From Oligella sp050920755 (lineage in GTDB: Bacteria > Pseudomonadota > Gammaproteobacteria > Burkholderiales > Burkholderiaceae_B): 64,000 bases of DNA. The position numbers and the translations under genes are program-made. A model generated the notes under the pieces. It was given only the letters and a program-made list of their open reading frames with translations. It did no database searches and was not told the DNA's origin. Shown here piece after piece: positions 42,000 to 51,159 of the stretch (the stretch's first letter is position 1; every line of letters begins with the position of its first letter). The stretch covers positions 2,418,001-2,482,000 of the forward strand of contig NZ_CP158480.1 of assembly GCF_050920755.1 (NCBI RefSeq). The letters run 5' to 3'.

Positions 42000-42542
42000 C
42001 TACTTAATCAGCTGCTTCAACACCACTGAAAAGTCGGGATGATCGGCCGTGGCCATCAATTCAAAGGCGACCATTTCCGTACTTACGATAATCGCCCCCG
42101 CTTGTCTTAGTCGCTCCATCGCTAATTCGATATTGCTAAGCTGACGAGAAGAGACCGCATCAAGCACAAGATAAACGGTCTTACCCTTGGCAATTAAATC
42201 CAAGCATGTTTGTAAAACACACACATGGGATTCCATGCCGCAAACAATCACATGCGTTTTGTCTTTTAATAAAGTACGCTCAATCAAGCCGTCACGCACA
42301 GCGGAAAAACTACGCTTCTGAAAAATCTGCGCATCCTGAGCGGCAGCACGCACCTCCTGATTAGTGCCCCCGATTTTGTCCACACAATGCTCACTAATCA
42401 CCGTCGGCAAGCTTAAATGCTCAGCCAGCCTACAAAGCCACAATACCTTGGACAGTATTTGCTCAGACTCAAAAATATATGGAATTAAACTATCCTGTAC
42501 ATCCACAATTAATAAAGCCGCTTTATCAAATTGAATACGCAT
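42000..42542 (-). CDS. Isochorismatase-family hydrolase
   Basis: Cysteine hydrolase of the isochorismatase/nicotinamidase superfamily. The 180 residues carry the catalytic triad: Asp in LLIVDVQDSLIPYI near 11-24, Lys in QIFQKRSFSA near 74-83 and Cys in GMESHVCVLQTCLDL near 104-118. This short type (YcaC-like) has unknown substrates; no neighbour helps to define it. Confidence 0.87.
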   Translation of the reverse strand: MRIQFDKAALLIVDVQDSLIPYIFESEQILSKVLWLCRLAEHLSLPTVISEHCVDKIGGTNQEVRAAAQDAQIFQKRSFSAVRDGLIERTLLKDKTHVIVCGMESHVCVLQTCLDLIAKGKTVYLVLDAVSSRQLSNIELAMERLRQAGAIIVSTEMVAFELMATADHPDFSVVLKQLIK

Positions 42543-42674
42543 CTAGACCCCCCAAAATATCTAAACTACTATGCTAAAGCCTATTTACAATCGCATTTAA
42601 TTATTTATTAAGACCTTAGGGTATTCATGAACTCCGATTAATTGCTTAAAATAGCAGCTTGTTGCAATCTTTAA

Positions 42675-43610
42675 GTGTGTGTTTCAGTGAATCATTCCAG
42701 AACCCAACCCGATTTAAATGATATTCGTCACAATGACTGGGTAGAACATTATCTCCCGGCTTCATGGCGTCCCTATGCCCGCATTGCCCGCCTCGATCGT
42801 CCCGTCGGCACATGGCTCACGCTGCTGCCTTGTATTGCCGCACTCTTCCAAGCGGCCGACGGCTTTCCGGACATGCTGAGATTATTTATCTTCTGTCTGG
42901 GTGCTTTATTGATGCGTAGTGTGGGCTGCACCATCAATGATATTTGGGATAGAGATTTTGATAAGCATGTTGAGCGCACCCGTTTTCGTCCATTGACCAG
43001 CGGCGCCATCACGCTGAAGCAGGCCGTGATGTTCTTATTTGCTCAGTTTGCCGTGGCGGCTGTGCTATTGTTTTTTATTAATAGCTACAGTCGTTGGATG
43101 GCAATGGCACTGGTTCCTTTGGTGATTATTTATCCACTCTGCAAGCGCTTTACCCATTGGCCCCAAGCCGTTTTGGGAGCGGCTTTTAACTGGGGTATGT
43201 TAATGGCATGGTCCGACACCACCAATACCGTACCGTTGGCCGCTTGGGCCATGTGGGCCGGTGCCGTAACATGGCAAATCGGTTACGACACCATGTATGC
43301 CTATACCGATATCAAAGATGACTTGAAACTGGGTTTAAAATCCACCGCCATTCGCTTTGGCGAACAGGGTATTTATTGGCTTAGCGGCTTTTATATCATT
43401 ACCATGATCCTCTGGACTTGGGCCGGTTGGTCAATGGGCATGGGTTGGGGCTACTGTGTGTTAATGGCAGTTATTGCCGCACATTTTGTTTGGCAATTAG
43501 TGATTTTCGATATTAATAAGCCTGAACGCAGCTTTTATTTATTTAGAGCAAATGTCGCAACCGGTATTTTACTGATCGCCGCCGCCTGGTTGGGCGCCGT
43601 CACTGTCTAA
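42675..43610 (+). CDS. ubiA: 4-hydroxybenzoate polyprenyltransferase
   Basis: Attaches the polyprenyl chain to 4-hydroxybenzoate in ubiquinone synthesis, in the inner membrane. The 311 residues show the two Asp-rich sites NDIWDRDFD near 96-104 and AYTDIKDDLKLG near 212-223, and the ARLDRPVGTWLTLLPC start of helix 1. The start is uncertain: GTG at 42675 or GTG at 42687, neither with a strong ribosome binding site. The last 42 bp overlap the end of rfbD on the other strand. Confidence 0.93.
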   Translation: MCVSVNHSRTQPDLNDIRHNDWVEHYLPASWRPYARIARLDRPVGTWLTLLPCIAALFQAADGFPDMLRLFIFCLGALLMRSVGCTINDIWDRDFDKHVERTRFRPLTSGAITLKQAVMFLFAQFAVAAVLLFFINSYSRWMAMALVPLVIIYPLCKRFTHWPQAVLGAAFNWGMLMAWSDTTNTVPLAAWAMWAGAVTWQIGYDTMYAYTDIKDDLKLGLKSTAIRFGEQGIYWLSGFYIITMILWTWAGWSMGMGWGYCVLMAVIAAHFVWQLVIFDINKPERSFYLFRANVATGILLIAAAWLGAVTV

Positions 43611-44420
43611 CAGCGTATTTTTTAAAGCACTATTTAACGGCCGTTGAGCTAAGCTCCTTAGACTGTCAGTCTTCGCTGCCTCAATACGAGGCAGCGCCAC
43701 CAACTCCCCCCGTTCATAAGCCGCCGCTATAATCACTTTTGCCAATTCCCAACGACTCATCAGCTGAGCACCTGCAAAATGCATGATCCGGCCACGATAA
43801 GGCCTTAAATCCCCACTTAAATTCAACAAAAATCTCACTAAATCATTTGCTTCAGTCGGTGTACCCCATTGGTCGTCCACCACACTTAAAGTACGCCCGG
43901 TCTTTGCTGCGTTTAAAATTTTTGTCTGAAAATTATTAGCGAACTCGCTATAAAGCCAAGCCGTTCTGATAATAATCGCCCGGGGATAAACTTGCAAAAC
44001 AGCCACTTCACCGGCTAATTTACTCTGCCCATAGGTATTAAGCGGATTTACTTGATCGCCCACCTCATAGGCAGCGCCCTTAGTTCCGTCAAATACATAG
44101 TCAGTGGAAATCTGCATCAGATCCGCACCATAAGCTGCACATTGTTTTGCCAATAAAGCGGCACCCTCCGCATTAACCGCATAAGCTTTTTCCCGTTCAG
44201 TCTCCGCCCTCTCCACATCCGTGTAAGCGGCGGCATTAATTACCAGATCCGGTTGATAATGGCTAAGCGACTTTCGGATCGATGCTGTGGACGTGATATC
44301 TAAAAGCGAGCGTGTCAACACCGCAAGTTCAAGGCCTTGCCTCTCGGCTTGCGAGTGAGCATAGGCCGCAAAAGCCTGCCCTAACTGCCCCGCCCCGCCC
44401 GTGATAAGAATTTTAGTCAT
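43569..44420 (-). CDS. rfbD: dTDP-4-dehydrorhamnose reductase
   Basis: Last step of dTDP-L-rhamnose synthesis. The 283 residues start with ILITGGAGQLGQAFA (NADPH binding), have NAAAYTDVERAETE near 61-74, STDYVFDGTKGAAYEV near 105-120 and the YGQSKLAGE catalytic Tyr/Lys pair near 130. The C-terminus has about 15 extra residues (DSDGAQPGGGDQ end) encoded over the antisense 3' end of ubiA. It is 3 kb away from rfbBC and overlaps the GntR gene by 8 bp. Confidence 0.95.
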   Translation of the reverse strand: MTKILITGGAGQLGQAFAAYAHSQAERQGLELAVLTRSLLDITSTASIRKSLSHYQPDLVINAAAYTDVERAETEREKAYAVNAEGAALLAKQCAAYGADLMQISTDYVFDGTKGAAYEVGDQVNPLNTYGQSKLAGEVAVLQVYPRAIIIRTAWLYSEFANNFQTKILNAAKTGRTLSVVDDQWGTPTEANDLVRFLLNLSGDLRPYRGRIMHFAGAQLMSRWELAKVIIAAAYERGELVALPRIEAAKTDSLRSLAQRPLNSALKNTLLDSDGAQPGGGDQ

Positions 44421-45174
44421 GGGGTTTATTGAAGAGAAAGCGGCTTAAACGAGTTTTATAGGCCTCTTTAATATGCTTTTTAGCGGCTTCTGATGCCACC
44501 TCGGGGTCACGTGCCTCAAGTGCTCTTACAATTGCCTCATGCTCATTACGGGCTTCATCAGGACGCCCTCTTTCAGCTAAGGTACTGTTACCCAAAAGCA
44601 GCATTGAATTTTGTAAAGCCTGTAAGGTTTTTAAAAGAAAGCGGTTGTGGCCACATTGGTATAAAACCTCATGAAACATGCGATTATTATTCGCTATTTC
44701 ACGCGGATCCGTCATATCCCTATCGGCTTCCATCAAGGTTCTTAATAAGGCAATTTCAACATCCGTCGCATGTTTAGCGGCTAAAGAGGCGGCAGTACTT
44801 TCCAATACCCCACGCATTTCATACAACTCACCAACCAACAACTGATCCAACTCAGTAATAATCATGCCCCGATGCGGGTCATTGGTCACTAAGCCTTCAT
44901 TAACCAAACGATTCAACGCCTCACGCACGGGCGTTCTACTGATGCCGACCTGCTTAGCTAATTCAGTCTCTCGTATTCTGGTTCCGGGTTCCAAGCTGCC
45001 GTTTTCCAAACCCTTAATCACAAATTGATAGGCTTGCTGTGCTGAGGTTGTACCGCGCTGCTTATTATCATCATCCGACTCATCCGAATGCGAAGACTTT
45101 TTAAGCATAACTTTAGTGGTAGCGACGGTTTTTTTAGCTGTTTTGGCTGTTTTGGCTGTTTTGGCTGTAGTCAT
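44413..45174 (-). CDS. GntR-family regulator, FCD (FadR) subfamily
   Basis: Probable regulator of the divergent tcuAB genes. The 253 residues have an unusual Lys/Ala/Thr-rich N-terminus of about 30 residues built on AKT repeats, then an acidic stretch (SDESDDDN). The winged helix follows at about 45-110 (RIRETELAKQVGISRTPVREAL), then the FCD ligand-binding domain (about 115-240) with metal-binding-type residues in NNNRMFHEVLYQCGHN and EHEAIVRALEARD. The ligand may be a tricarboxylate, by context only. Confidence 0.9.
   Translation of the reverse strand: MTTAKTAKTAKTAKKTVATTKVMLKKSSHSDESDDDNKQRGTTSAQQAYQFVIKGLENGSLEPGTRIRETELAKQVGISRTPVREALNRLVNEGLVTNDPHRGMIITELDQLLVGELYEMRGVLESTAASLAAKHATDVEIALLRTLMEADRDMTDPREIANNNRMFHEVLYQCGHNRFLLKTLQALQNSMLLLGNSTLAERGRPDEARNEHEAIVRALEARDPEVASEAAKKHIKEAYKTRLSRFLFNKPHD
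45137..45168 (-). repeat. 9-bp tandem repeat in the 5' end of the GntR gene
   Basis: GCTGTTTTG occurs three times without change (45137-45163) and starts a fourth time. On the coding strand each unit is GCC AAA ACA, giving Ala-Lys-Thr, so copy-number change keeps the frame. Confidence 0.85.
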
Positions 45175-45252
45175 AGTACTTAAAAAACAATGTTGTAACT
45201 AGCGCATGATTTGCTTCTTCATTATATATAAAAACGACATTTGCAGGTTAAT

Positions 45253-45320
45253 GTATACCAATGAATACACAATTCATGTACAATCAATTTATTTTGAACA
45301 CAATTGAATACATCTGTATT
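45253..45320. promoter_or_regulatory. GntR-type operator candidates before tcuA
   Basis: AATACA-TC-TGTATT (45307-45320) is a perfect palindrome in front of tcuA. GTATAC (45253-45258), GAATACAC and TGTACA (45277-45282) nearby look like further half-sites. This fits FCD-GntR sites such as ATACA-N2-TGTAT; the pairing with the adjacent regulator is inferred. Confidence 0.5.
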
Positions 45321-45336
45321 TTTAATACTTTGCTTA

Positions 45337-46743
45337 ATGGACAAACCCGATATGAATCAACTTTATGATGTCATTGTCATTGGAGGGGGTAATGCCGCCT
45401 TATGTGCAGCCTTAAGCGCTAAAGAGCAAGGTGCTCAAAAAATCGCCTTGATCGAAAGTGCACCTAAAGAATGGCGCGGTGGCAATAGCAGCCACACCCG
45501 TAACCTGCGTTGTATGCATAATGAGCCTACCGACGTTCTGAGTGACAGTTATACCGAAGACGAGTTCTTCGAAGATGTCTGGCGCGTTACAGGCGGTCAG
45601 ACAAATGAAGATATGGCTCGCTTTGTTATTCGTTCAACTGTGGACGCCACTGCATGGATGAAGAAAAACGGCATTCGTTTCCAACCGTCACTCGGTGGCA
45701 CGCTACACTTAGGTCGTACTAATGCCTTCTTTCTTGGCGGCGGTAAAGCCTTGGTAAATGCTTACTTCAAAGCCGTAGAAAAAGAAAAAATCGATATCTT
45801 CTATGAGACCGAGTGCATTCGCTTAAATTTTGAAGCCAATCGTTGTGATTCAATTACAGTACTGCAAAAAGGTCAAGAAAAATTCATGCGTGCCAAATCC
45901 TTTGTGATCGCAGCCGGAGGCTTTGAGTCAAACCGCGAATGGCTTGAAGAAGCGTGGGGGTCCGCCGCTAAAAACTTCCTGATTCGCGGCACTCGCTTTA
46001 ACCAAGGGCGCTTACTCAAAGAGCTGATTCGTAATAAAGCCATGATTATCGGCGATCCTACTCAGGGCCATGCGGTAGCGATTGATGCTCGCTCACCGCT
46101 CTATGATGGTGGTATCGTGACTCGCGTTGACTGCGTTTCCCTAGGTATCGTACTGAATAAAAACGGCGAGCGCTTTTATGACGAAGGTGAAGACTTCTGG
46201 CCTAAGCGTTATGCCATTTGGGGTCGCTTAGTCGCTAAACAACCGGACCAAGTAGCCTATTCAATTATTGACCGGAAATCCATCGGCCGTTTTATGCCGT
46301 CGGTATTTAAGTCAATCAGAGCAGACACCCTGGAGGGTCTGATTGAAAAGCTCGGCTTACCTAAAGAGCAATCATTAAAAACCATTCGTGAATTTAATGC
46401 CGCCGTTCAACCCGGCACCTTTAATCATAGTGTGCTTGATGACTGCCGTACTGAAGGCTTGGCGGTCAATAAAACGCATTGGGCTACCACCATTGAAGAT
46501 GGGCCCTTTTATGCTTATCCACTAGCCACCGGTATTACCTTTACCTACATGGGCGTGAAAGTAGAAAAAGATGCACGCATCACCATGGCAGACGGCACCA
46601 TGGCAGATAACGTCTTTGCCGCCGGTGAGATTATGGCGGGAAATATATTAACGCAAGGTTATGTTGCCGGTTTCGGTATGGCTATCGGTACAGTTTTCGG
46701 AAGAATCGCAGGCAAGGAGGCTGCTAAAAATGCTAACGCTTGA
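45337..46743 (+). CDS. tcuA: FAD-dependent tricarballylate dehydrogenase
   Basis: Oxidises tricarballylate to cis-aconitate in Salmonella; electrons go through TcuB. The protein has 468 residues from ATG 45337 (MDKPDMNQLYD); the ATG at 45352 is equally possible and no clear ribosome binding site decides. The FAD-binding motif VIVIGGGNAALCAALSA opens the protein, followed by GGNSSHTRNLR (succinate dehydrogenase/fumarate reductase flavoprotein-like), AAGGFESNREWLEEAWG near 195 and the C-terminal ITFTYMGVKVEKDARI and FAAGEIMAGNILTQGYVAGFG. tcuB overlaps by 14 bp. Confidence 0.9.
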   Translation: MDKPDMNQLYDVIVIGGGNAALCAALSAKEQGAQKIALIESAPKEWRGGNSSHTRNLRCMHNEPTDVLSDSYTEDEFFEDVWRVTGGQTNEDMARFVIRSTVDATAWMKKNGIRFQPSLGGTLHLGRTNAFFLGGGKALVNAYFKAVEKEKIDIFYETECIRLNFEANRCDSITVLQKGQEKFMRAKSFVIAAGGFESNREWLEEAWGSAAKNFLIRGTRFNQGRLLKELIRNKAMIIGDPTQGHAVAIDARSPLYDGGIVTRVDCVSLGIVLNKNGERFYDEGEDFWPKRYAIWGRLVAKQPDQVAYSIIDRKSIGRFMPSVFKSIRADTLEGLIEKLGLPKEQSLKTIREFNAAVQPGTFNHSVLDDCRTEGLAVNKTHWATTIEDGPFYAYPLATGITFTYMGVKVEKDARITMADGTMADNVFAAGEIMAGNILTQGYVAGFGMAIGTVFGRIAGKEAAKNANA

Positions 46744-47821
46744 AAAACTACTTGAAGAATCAAAACACTCCATCGGCATTTGTAACTCCTGTCGCTATTG
46801 CGAAGGTTTCTGTGCCGTATTCCCGGCAATGGAAAAGCGTTTGGACTTCACTAATGCCGATATGCATTACTTAGCAAATCTTTGCCACAACTGTAGTGAA
46901 TGCTTTTACGCCTGTCAGTACGCTCCACCGCATGAGTTTCAGGTAAATATCCCACAGCAAATGGCTCAGCTTCGCTTAAGTACTTACACTGAATACGCTT
47001 GGCCTAAAGGTCTTGGCAAATTATTTGAAAAAAATGGCTTAATTGCCAGCCTGCTATTTATGGTGGCCTTAATTGTTTTATTTTTTGCAGCTACGAGTTT
47101 TAACTCAGCAGGCGTAATTAACGGTAACTTTTACTCGATTTTCCCGCATAACTTCTTAGTGATTCTATTCGGTTCTGCCTTTGCATGGATGCTGATAGCG
47201 ATTTTAGTGGGCTTTAAAAACTATCTGGTTGATATTGAACCCGATACCAAGTCGCTATTCAAAGGGGTACAGATTAAGCAAGCCCTGATCGATGCTTTAA
47301 GCATGAAGTATTTGCATGGGAATATCAAAACCGGTTGCACCTATCCGGATGATAATATCTCACCATGGCGCCGTTACTTCCACCACTTTACCTTTTACGG
47401 TTTTATGTTGTGCTTTGCGGCTACGGTGAGTGGCACAATTATGCATTACTTATTCGGATTGGTGGCGCCCTATGCCTTTTTCAGTGTGTCGAAAATCTTG
47501 GGTACTGTGGGTGGTGTGTCATTAGCAATCGGTACAGCAGGTCTGTTTGTGCTTAAGACCAAAGCGGATAAAAATATCAAAGATATTCGTCAGATGGGCA
47601 TGGACTATGCCTTTATTGCTCTATTATTTATTACGGCAATCAGCGGTCTGGCCTTAATGATCTGGCGTGAAACAGCAGCGATGCAATGCTTATTGATCAT
47701 TCACCTAAGCGTTATTTTGACTTTATTTATCACCATGCCATTCGGTAAATTTATCCATGCATTTTACAGACTGGGTGCTTTATTAAAGTACGCTAAAGAA
47801 AGCAAAGACGATCATCATTAA
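46730..47821 (+). CDS. tcuB: Tricarballylate utilisation protein TcuB (Fe-S membrane protein)
   Basis: Re-oxidises TcuA and passes electrons to the quinone pool. The 363 residues start at ATG 46730, with a perfect AAGGAGG nine bases upstream, inside tcuA. Two clusters of Cys for Fe-S centres lie at CNSCRYCEGFCAVFP (about 19-33) and CHNCSECFYACQY (about 53-65), then about six hydrophobic segments with several His (YFHHFTFYGFML, HYLFGL) that may bind haem. The TcuC-type MFS importer is absent; TctABC nearby may replace it. Confidence 0.9.
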   Translation: MLTLEKLLEESKHSIGICNSCRYCEGFCAVFPAMEKRLDFTNADMHYLANLCHNCSECFYACQYAPPHEFQVNIPQQMAQLRLSTYTEYAWPKGLGKLFEKNGLIASLLFMVALIVLFFAATSFNSAGVINGNFYSIFPHNFLVILFGSAFAWMLIAILVGFKNYLVDIEPDTKSLFKGVQIKQALIDALSMKYLHGNIKTGCTYPDDNISPWRRYFHHFTFYGFMLCFAATVSGTIMHYLFGLVAPYAFFSVSKILGTVGGVSLAIGTAGLFVLKTKADKNIKDIRQMGMDYAFIALLFITAISGLALMIWRETAAMQCLLIIHLSVILTLFITMPFGKFIHAFYRLGALLKYAKESKDDHH

Positions 47822-47835
47822 TCAGTCAAGCAATT

Positions 47836-47860
47836 AGGAGAGCTCTCGCTCTCCTTTTTT
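47836..47860 (+). terminator. Intrinsic terminator after tcuB
   Basis: Stem AGGAGAG/CTCTCCT with a six-base loop and TTTTTT. It lies between convergent tcuB and the AbrB-family gene. Confidence 0.85.
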
Positions 47861-48908
47861 ACTCTTGAACAATGCCTTTATGCTTGAAGTATTTATTAAC
47901 CACCCTATAACTTGGACCGACCGTTAATAAAACAAAGATTAAACGACTAACTTGGAAGCTTGTCACTAAGGGTGCCCCCAACATCAATACCTTCGCCGTA
48001 ATCGCCATTTCAGCCAAGCCCCCCGGACTCATTGCCAACACTGCGGTAGGAAAATAAATATCGGACATTTTAGCGACAGCGGTACAAAACAAAAATGCCA
48101 ATAGCAAATAAACCAAAGTCATTAAACTAACCGCACCCAAAAAGCGCGGCGCCTGTCTAAAAAAGCCGGGTCTATAATTACTACCCAGCGCCCAACCTAA
48201 AAGCATTTGACCCAAATGTTGAATTTCAGGTTGCAAATGCGTAAAAATAATACCATTTGCAGTCAATAAAGCCGTCACCGAAATACCGCCCAACATCATA
48301 GCATTCGGCGCATCGATTCTATCCAGGATAAAACAACCGATACCGGTTAATGCTAAGAGCTTTAACAGCCCCACATAACTATACTGAGCCAACTGTGCTT
48401 CTGAACCAATATCCCCTTTAAGTCCTAAGAATTGATATAAAAAAGGGATTAAAATCACAATAATCAACACTCGCAAGCTATGAGCTGATGCAACCAACGG
48501 GAGATTGCTTGAACCGTTTCTCTCAGCTAAAACCACCATCTCACTGGCGCCCCCCACCGTGCTGCCGAAATAAGCCGTAGCAAAATCCACTCTACCTAAT
48601 TTATATAAAATAATCGAACCGACTAAGCCGATAGCAACGGCAAAAACACAGCCTGCAACGATATAAGGTGAGAGACTCTTAATAATCTGTACAGTAGCCG
48701 GCGTAAAATGCAGCCCCAGAGCAATCCCTACAATCCACTGACCGATTTTTCTGAAACCTACATGACATTGTATATTCGCCCCATTAATCTTAAAGGCAGC
48801 GGTCGCAATCAGTGAACCCAAAAGCCAAGGAATCGGCGTCCCCAAAACCACGGCGATTAAAGAACCGGCAAGCGCAACTAAAAAACCGAAAAATATTTGT
48901 TTAGCCAT
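47859..48908 (-). CDS. AbrB family membrane protein (PF05145 type)
   Basis: Integral membrane protein of the AbrB/ammonia-monooxygenase-like family, with putative transport or regulatory role; genes of this family are often close to TctABC transporters. The 349 residues form about ten hydrophobic segments. Family motifs are GTPIPWLLGSLIATA near 24-38 with FRKIGQWIVGIALGLHFTP near 52-70, and the second repeat STVGGASEMVVLAERNG near 115-131, mirrored by MSPGGLAEMAITAKVLM near 294-310. The real function is unknown. Confidence 0.85.
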   Translation of the reverse strand: MAKQIFFGFLVALAGSLIAVVLGTPIPWLLGSLIATAAFKINGANIQCHVGFRKIGQWIVGIALGLHFTPATVQIIKSLSPYIVAGCVFAVAIGLVGSIILYKLGRVDFATAYFGSTVGGASEMVVLAERNGSSNLPLVASAHSLRVLIIVILIPFLYQFLGLKGDIGSEAQLAQYSYVGLLKLLALTGIGCFILDRIDAPNAMMLGGISVTALLTANGIIFTHLQPEIQHLGQMLLGWALGSNYRPGFFRQAPRFLGAVSLMTLVYLLLAFLFCTAVAKMSDIYFPTAVLAMSPGGLAEMAITAKVLMLGAPLVTSFQVSRLIFVLLTVGPSYRVVNKYFKHKGIVQE

Positions 48909-48986
48909 AAGACTAGCTTTATATGTTAAAAAAAACCATCAACCGTAGAATAAACCGAGTCCGGCATAACTTTAAGTAGACCGATC

Positions 48987-49024
48987 GATAAAAGGCACTA
49001 GCTTATATGCTAGCGCCTTTTATC
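48987..49024 (-). terminator. Strong hairpin after tctA
   Basis: 16-bp arms (48987-49002 and 49009-49024) with one A-C mismatch and a TTATAT loop; each arm ends in a four-base A or T run. Probably terminates the tctCBA operon and protects against read-through from both sides. Confidence 0.75.
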
Positions 49025-49060
49025 TTAAGTGCCTAGAAATGAGCGCTTAAAAACACTATC

Positions 49061-50581
49061 TTAGTTAGCAGGAGCTTTTCTACCTCCAATCCAACGACGC
49101 ATCAATGGCGGTACGGTAATCACGGCGACTGCTAAAATCCACAAGACAATGGTAATTCTACTTTCGAATAAAATACCGAGTTCACCATTACTGATGGATA
49201 AAGCACGACGCAGGTTTTGCTCCATCAAATTACCCAAGACTACGCCCAACACCAGCGGCGCCAGTGGGACATCCAGCTTACGGAAAAAATATCCAATCAG
49301 CCCGATAATCACCACCAAATACAGATCAAAACTGGTACCGTTTAAAGCCCATACTCCGATAAAGCTAATCGACAAAATACCCGGCACTAATAACCACGAA
49401 GGGATATTAAGCATCGCCGCGAACACACGAACTAAGGGGATATTCATCGCTAACAACATCAAGTTCGCAATAAATAAAGAAGCGATTAAACCCCAAACAA
49501 TCTGTGGCTGATGATCAAACAAAGCGGGACCCGGCGTAATGTTATAAAGCGTTAAAGCCCCCATCATCACAGCGGTCGTACCTGAACCGGGCACACCTAA
49601 AGTCAACATCGGGATAAAGGAACCCGTTGCTGCACCGTTATTAGCTGCTTCAGGAGCCGCCAAGCCTCGTAAATCACCTTCACCGAATTTCGCATTAGGG
49701 TCACGTCCCTCTACATACTTTTTCTCTGAAGAGTAAGCTACCGCTGATGCCACACTGGCACCGGCCCCGGGCAATACACCAATAACAAAACCCATCACAC
49801 CACTTCGAACAGAGGTCCACCAAGTCATTCTTAACTCAGAAACGTTGAATAACTTACGTTTACTCTTAGGCACAGAGATTGACTGCCCCTTCAAAAGCTT
49901 TTCGAGCATTTGCAGCATTTCGGAAACGGCAAATAAACCAATCACCACCACTACAAAATCAATACCGTCAGATAAATTCGTAATATCAAAGGTATAACGA
50001 TAAACGCCCGAGTTGGCGTCCACACCTACAGTTGAAATAGCCAAGCCGGTCAGTGCCGCAATTATCCCTTTAACCGGTTGCTCACCTAATAAACTGGTTA
50101 AAGCACAGAATGCAAAAACCATTAAAACAAAGTACTCAGCCGGCCCAAACGCCACTGCCCATTTTGCTAATGCAGGGGCTAAAAACAGAACCCCGATAAT
50201 TGCTATCGTAGAGCCGATAAAAGACGCCCAAGCGGAAAGTGATAAAGCCACACTGGCCATACCTTTGCGCGCTAAGGGATAACCGTCAAGTGTGGTCATC
50301 AAGGCGGCAGCCTCACCCGGCACATTAATCAAAATTGAAGAAATACGACCACCGTACTCTGCGCCCACATACACGGCAGCAAGTAAAATTAATGCACTTT
50401 CCGGAGGCAACTGCATCGCAAAGGCAATGGGCACCAACATAGCGACTGCATTAATCGGACCCAGCCCCGGCAATACACCGACAATCGTACCGATAAATGC
50501 CCCCAGTGCTGCAATTAAAAGGTTGATTCCTGAAAAGGCAACCCCCATCCCCATGCTTAAATGTTCGAAAATGCCATTCAT
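49061..50581 (-). CDS. tctA: Tripartite tricarboxylate transporter, large membrane subunit
   Basis: Transport channel for citrate or related tricarboxylates received from TctC. The 506 residues form 11-12 hydrophobic segments. The two TctA signature loops are present: GTIVGVLPGLGPINAVAMLVP near 31-51 and GVLPGAGASVASAVAYSSEKK near 265-285; LAAPEAANNGAATGSFIPMLTLGVPGSGTTA follows near 306. The ATG overlaps the tctB stop (ATGA). Confidence 0.96.
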   Translation of the reverse strand: MNGIFEHLSMGMGVAFSGINLLIAALGAFIGTIVGVLPGLGPINAVAMLVPIAFAMQLPPESALILLAAVYVGAEYGGRISSILINVPGEAAALMTTLDGYPLARKGMASVALSLSAWASFIGSTIAIIGVLFLAPALAKWAVAFGPAEYFVLMVFAFCALTSLLGEQPVKGIIAALTGLAISTVGVDANSGVYRYTFDITNLSDGIDFVVVVIGLFAVSEMLQMLEKLLKGQSISVPKSKRKLFNVSELRMTWWTSVRSGVMGFVIGVLPGAGASVASAVAYSSEKKYVEGRDPNAKFGEGDLRGLAAPEAANNGAATGSFIPMLTLGVPGSGTTAVMMGALTLYNITPGPALFDHQPQIVWGLIASLFIANLMLLAMNIPLVRVFAAMLNIPSWLLVPGILSISFIGVWALNGTSFDLYLVVIIGLIGYFFRKLDVPLAPLVLGVVLGNLMEQNLRRALSISNGELGILFESRITIVLWILAVAVITVPPLMRRWIGGRKAPAN

Positions 50582-51021
50582 AACACACCTCTTAAAACAC
50601 CTTGCGGCAAGACCACATCTAATCCCTTGTCAAATAACAAGAAGAACAGAATGCCCATAGCCACACCGCCGATAATCGCTTTAAGCCACGTTGCACCGAA
50701 AAGCTTGCCCACAAATACGACCATAAGCGCTGTCGCGATAACAAAACCCAGAATTTGAAAAAAGAACGCATATAGCACAATATAGGCTACCATCGCCAAA
50801 ATACGAAAATTAGCACTGCGACTATTGGCTTCCGCTTCATTCCCACCTTTAACAGTAAGAATCAAGCCACAAATGGCCATAATAACGGCAATTAATAAAG
50901 GGAAAGCTTTAGGACCGATAGGCTCATATGAAAACGGCGGTTCCAGGTCATAGCCAAAAACACCCAAAAATACGGCAAAGATCATCGCCACAATGCCGAG
51001 GGTGCGATCAGTTAATTTCAT
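50578..51021 (-). CDS. tctB: Tripartite tricarboxylate transporter, small membrane subunit
   Basis: Accessory membrane protein of the transporter. The 147 residues have four hydrophobic segments, with the family pattern PIGPKAFPLLIAVIMAICGL near 33-52. Its stop overlaps the tctA start by 4 bp. The family is poorly conserved, so the call relies on topology and gene order. Confidence 0.9.
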   Translation of the reverse strand: MKLTDRTLGIVAMIFAVFLGVFGYDLEPPFSYEPIGPKAFPLLIAVIMAICGLILTVKGGNEAEANSRSANFRILAMVAYIVLYAFFFQILGFVIATALMVVFVGKLFGATWLKAIIGGVAMGILFFLLFDKGLDVVLPQGVLRGVL

Positions 51022-51062
51022 TTTTTATTTTCCTCACAAAGATGTTTAGTGAGATGAAGGGC

Positions 51063-51092
51063 GAGCCATAGAACAAAAAATGACTATGGCTC
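51063..51092 (-). terminator. Intercistronic hairpin between tctC and tctB
   Basis: A perfect 9-bp stem GAGCCATAG/CTATGGCTC (51063-51071 with 51084-51092) lies 70-100 bp after the tctC stop. There is no U-run, so an mRNA-stabilising or attenuating role is more likely than full termination. Confidence 0.5.
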
Positions 51093-51159
51093 CAAGTCAT
51101 CATCCAGTAAATGACTCAGATGAATGACCTATCAGACGGACTACTAATTAATCACTTAA

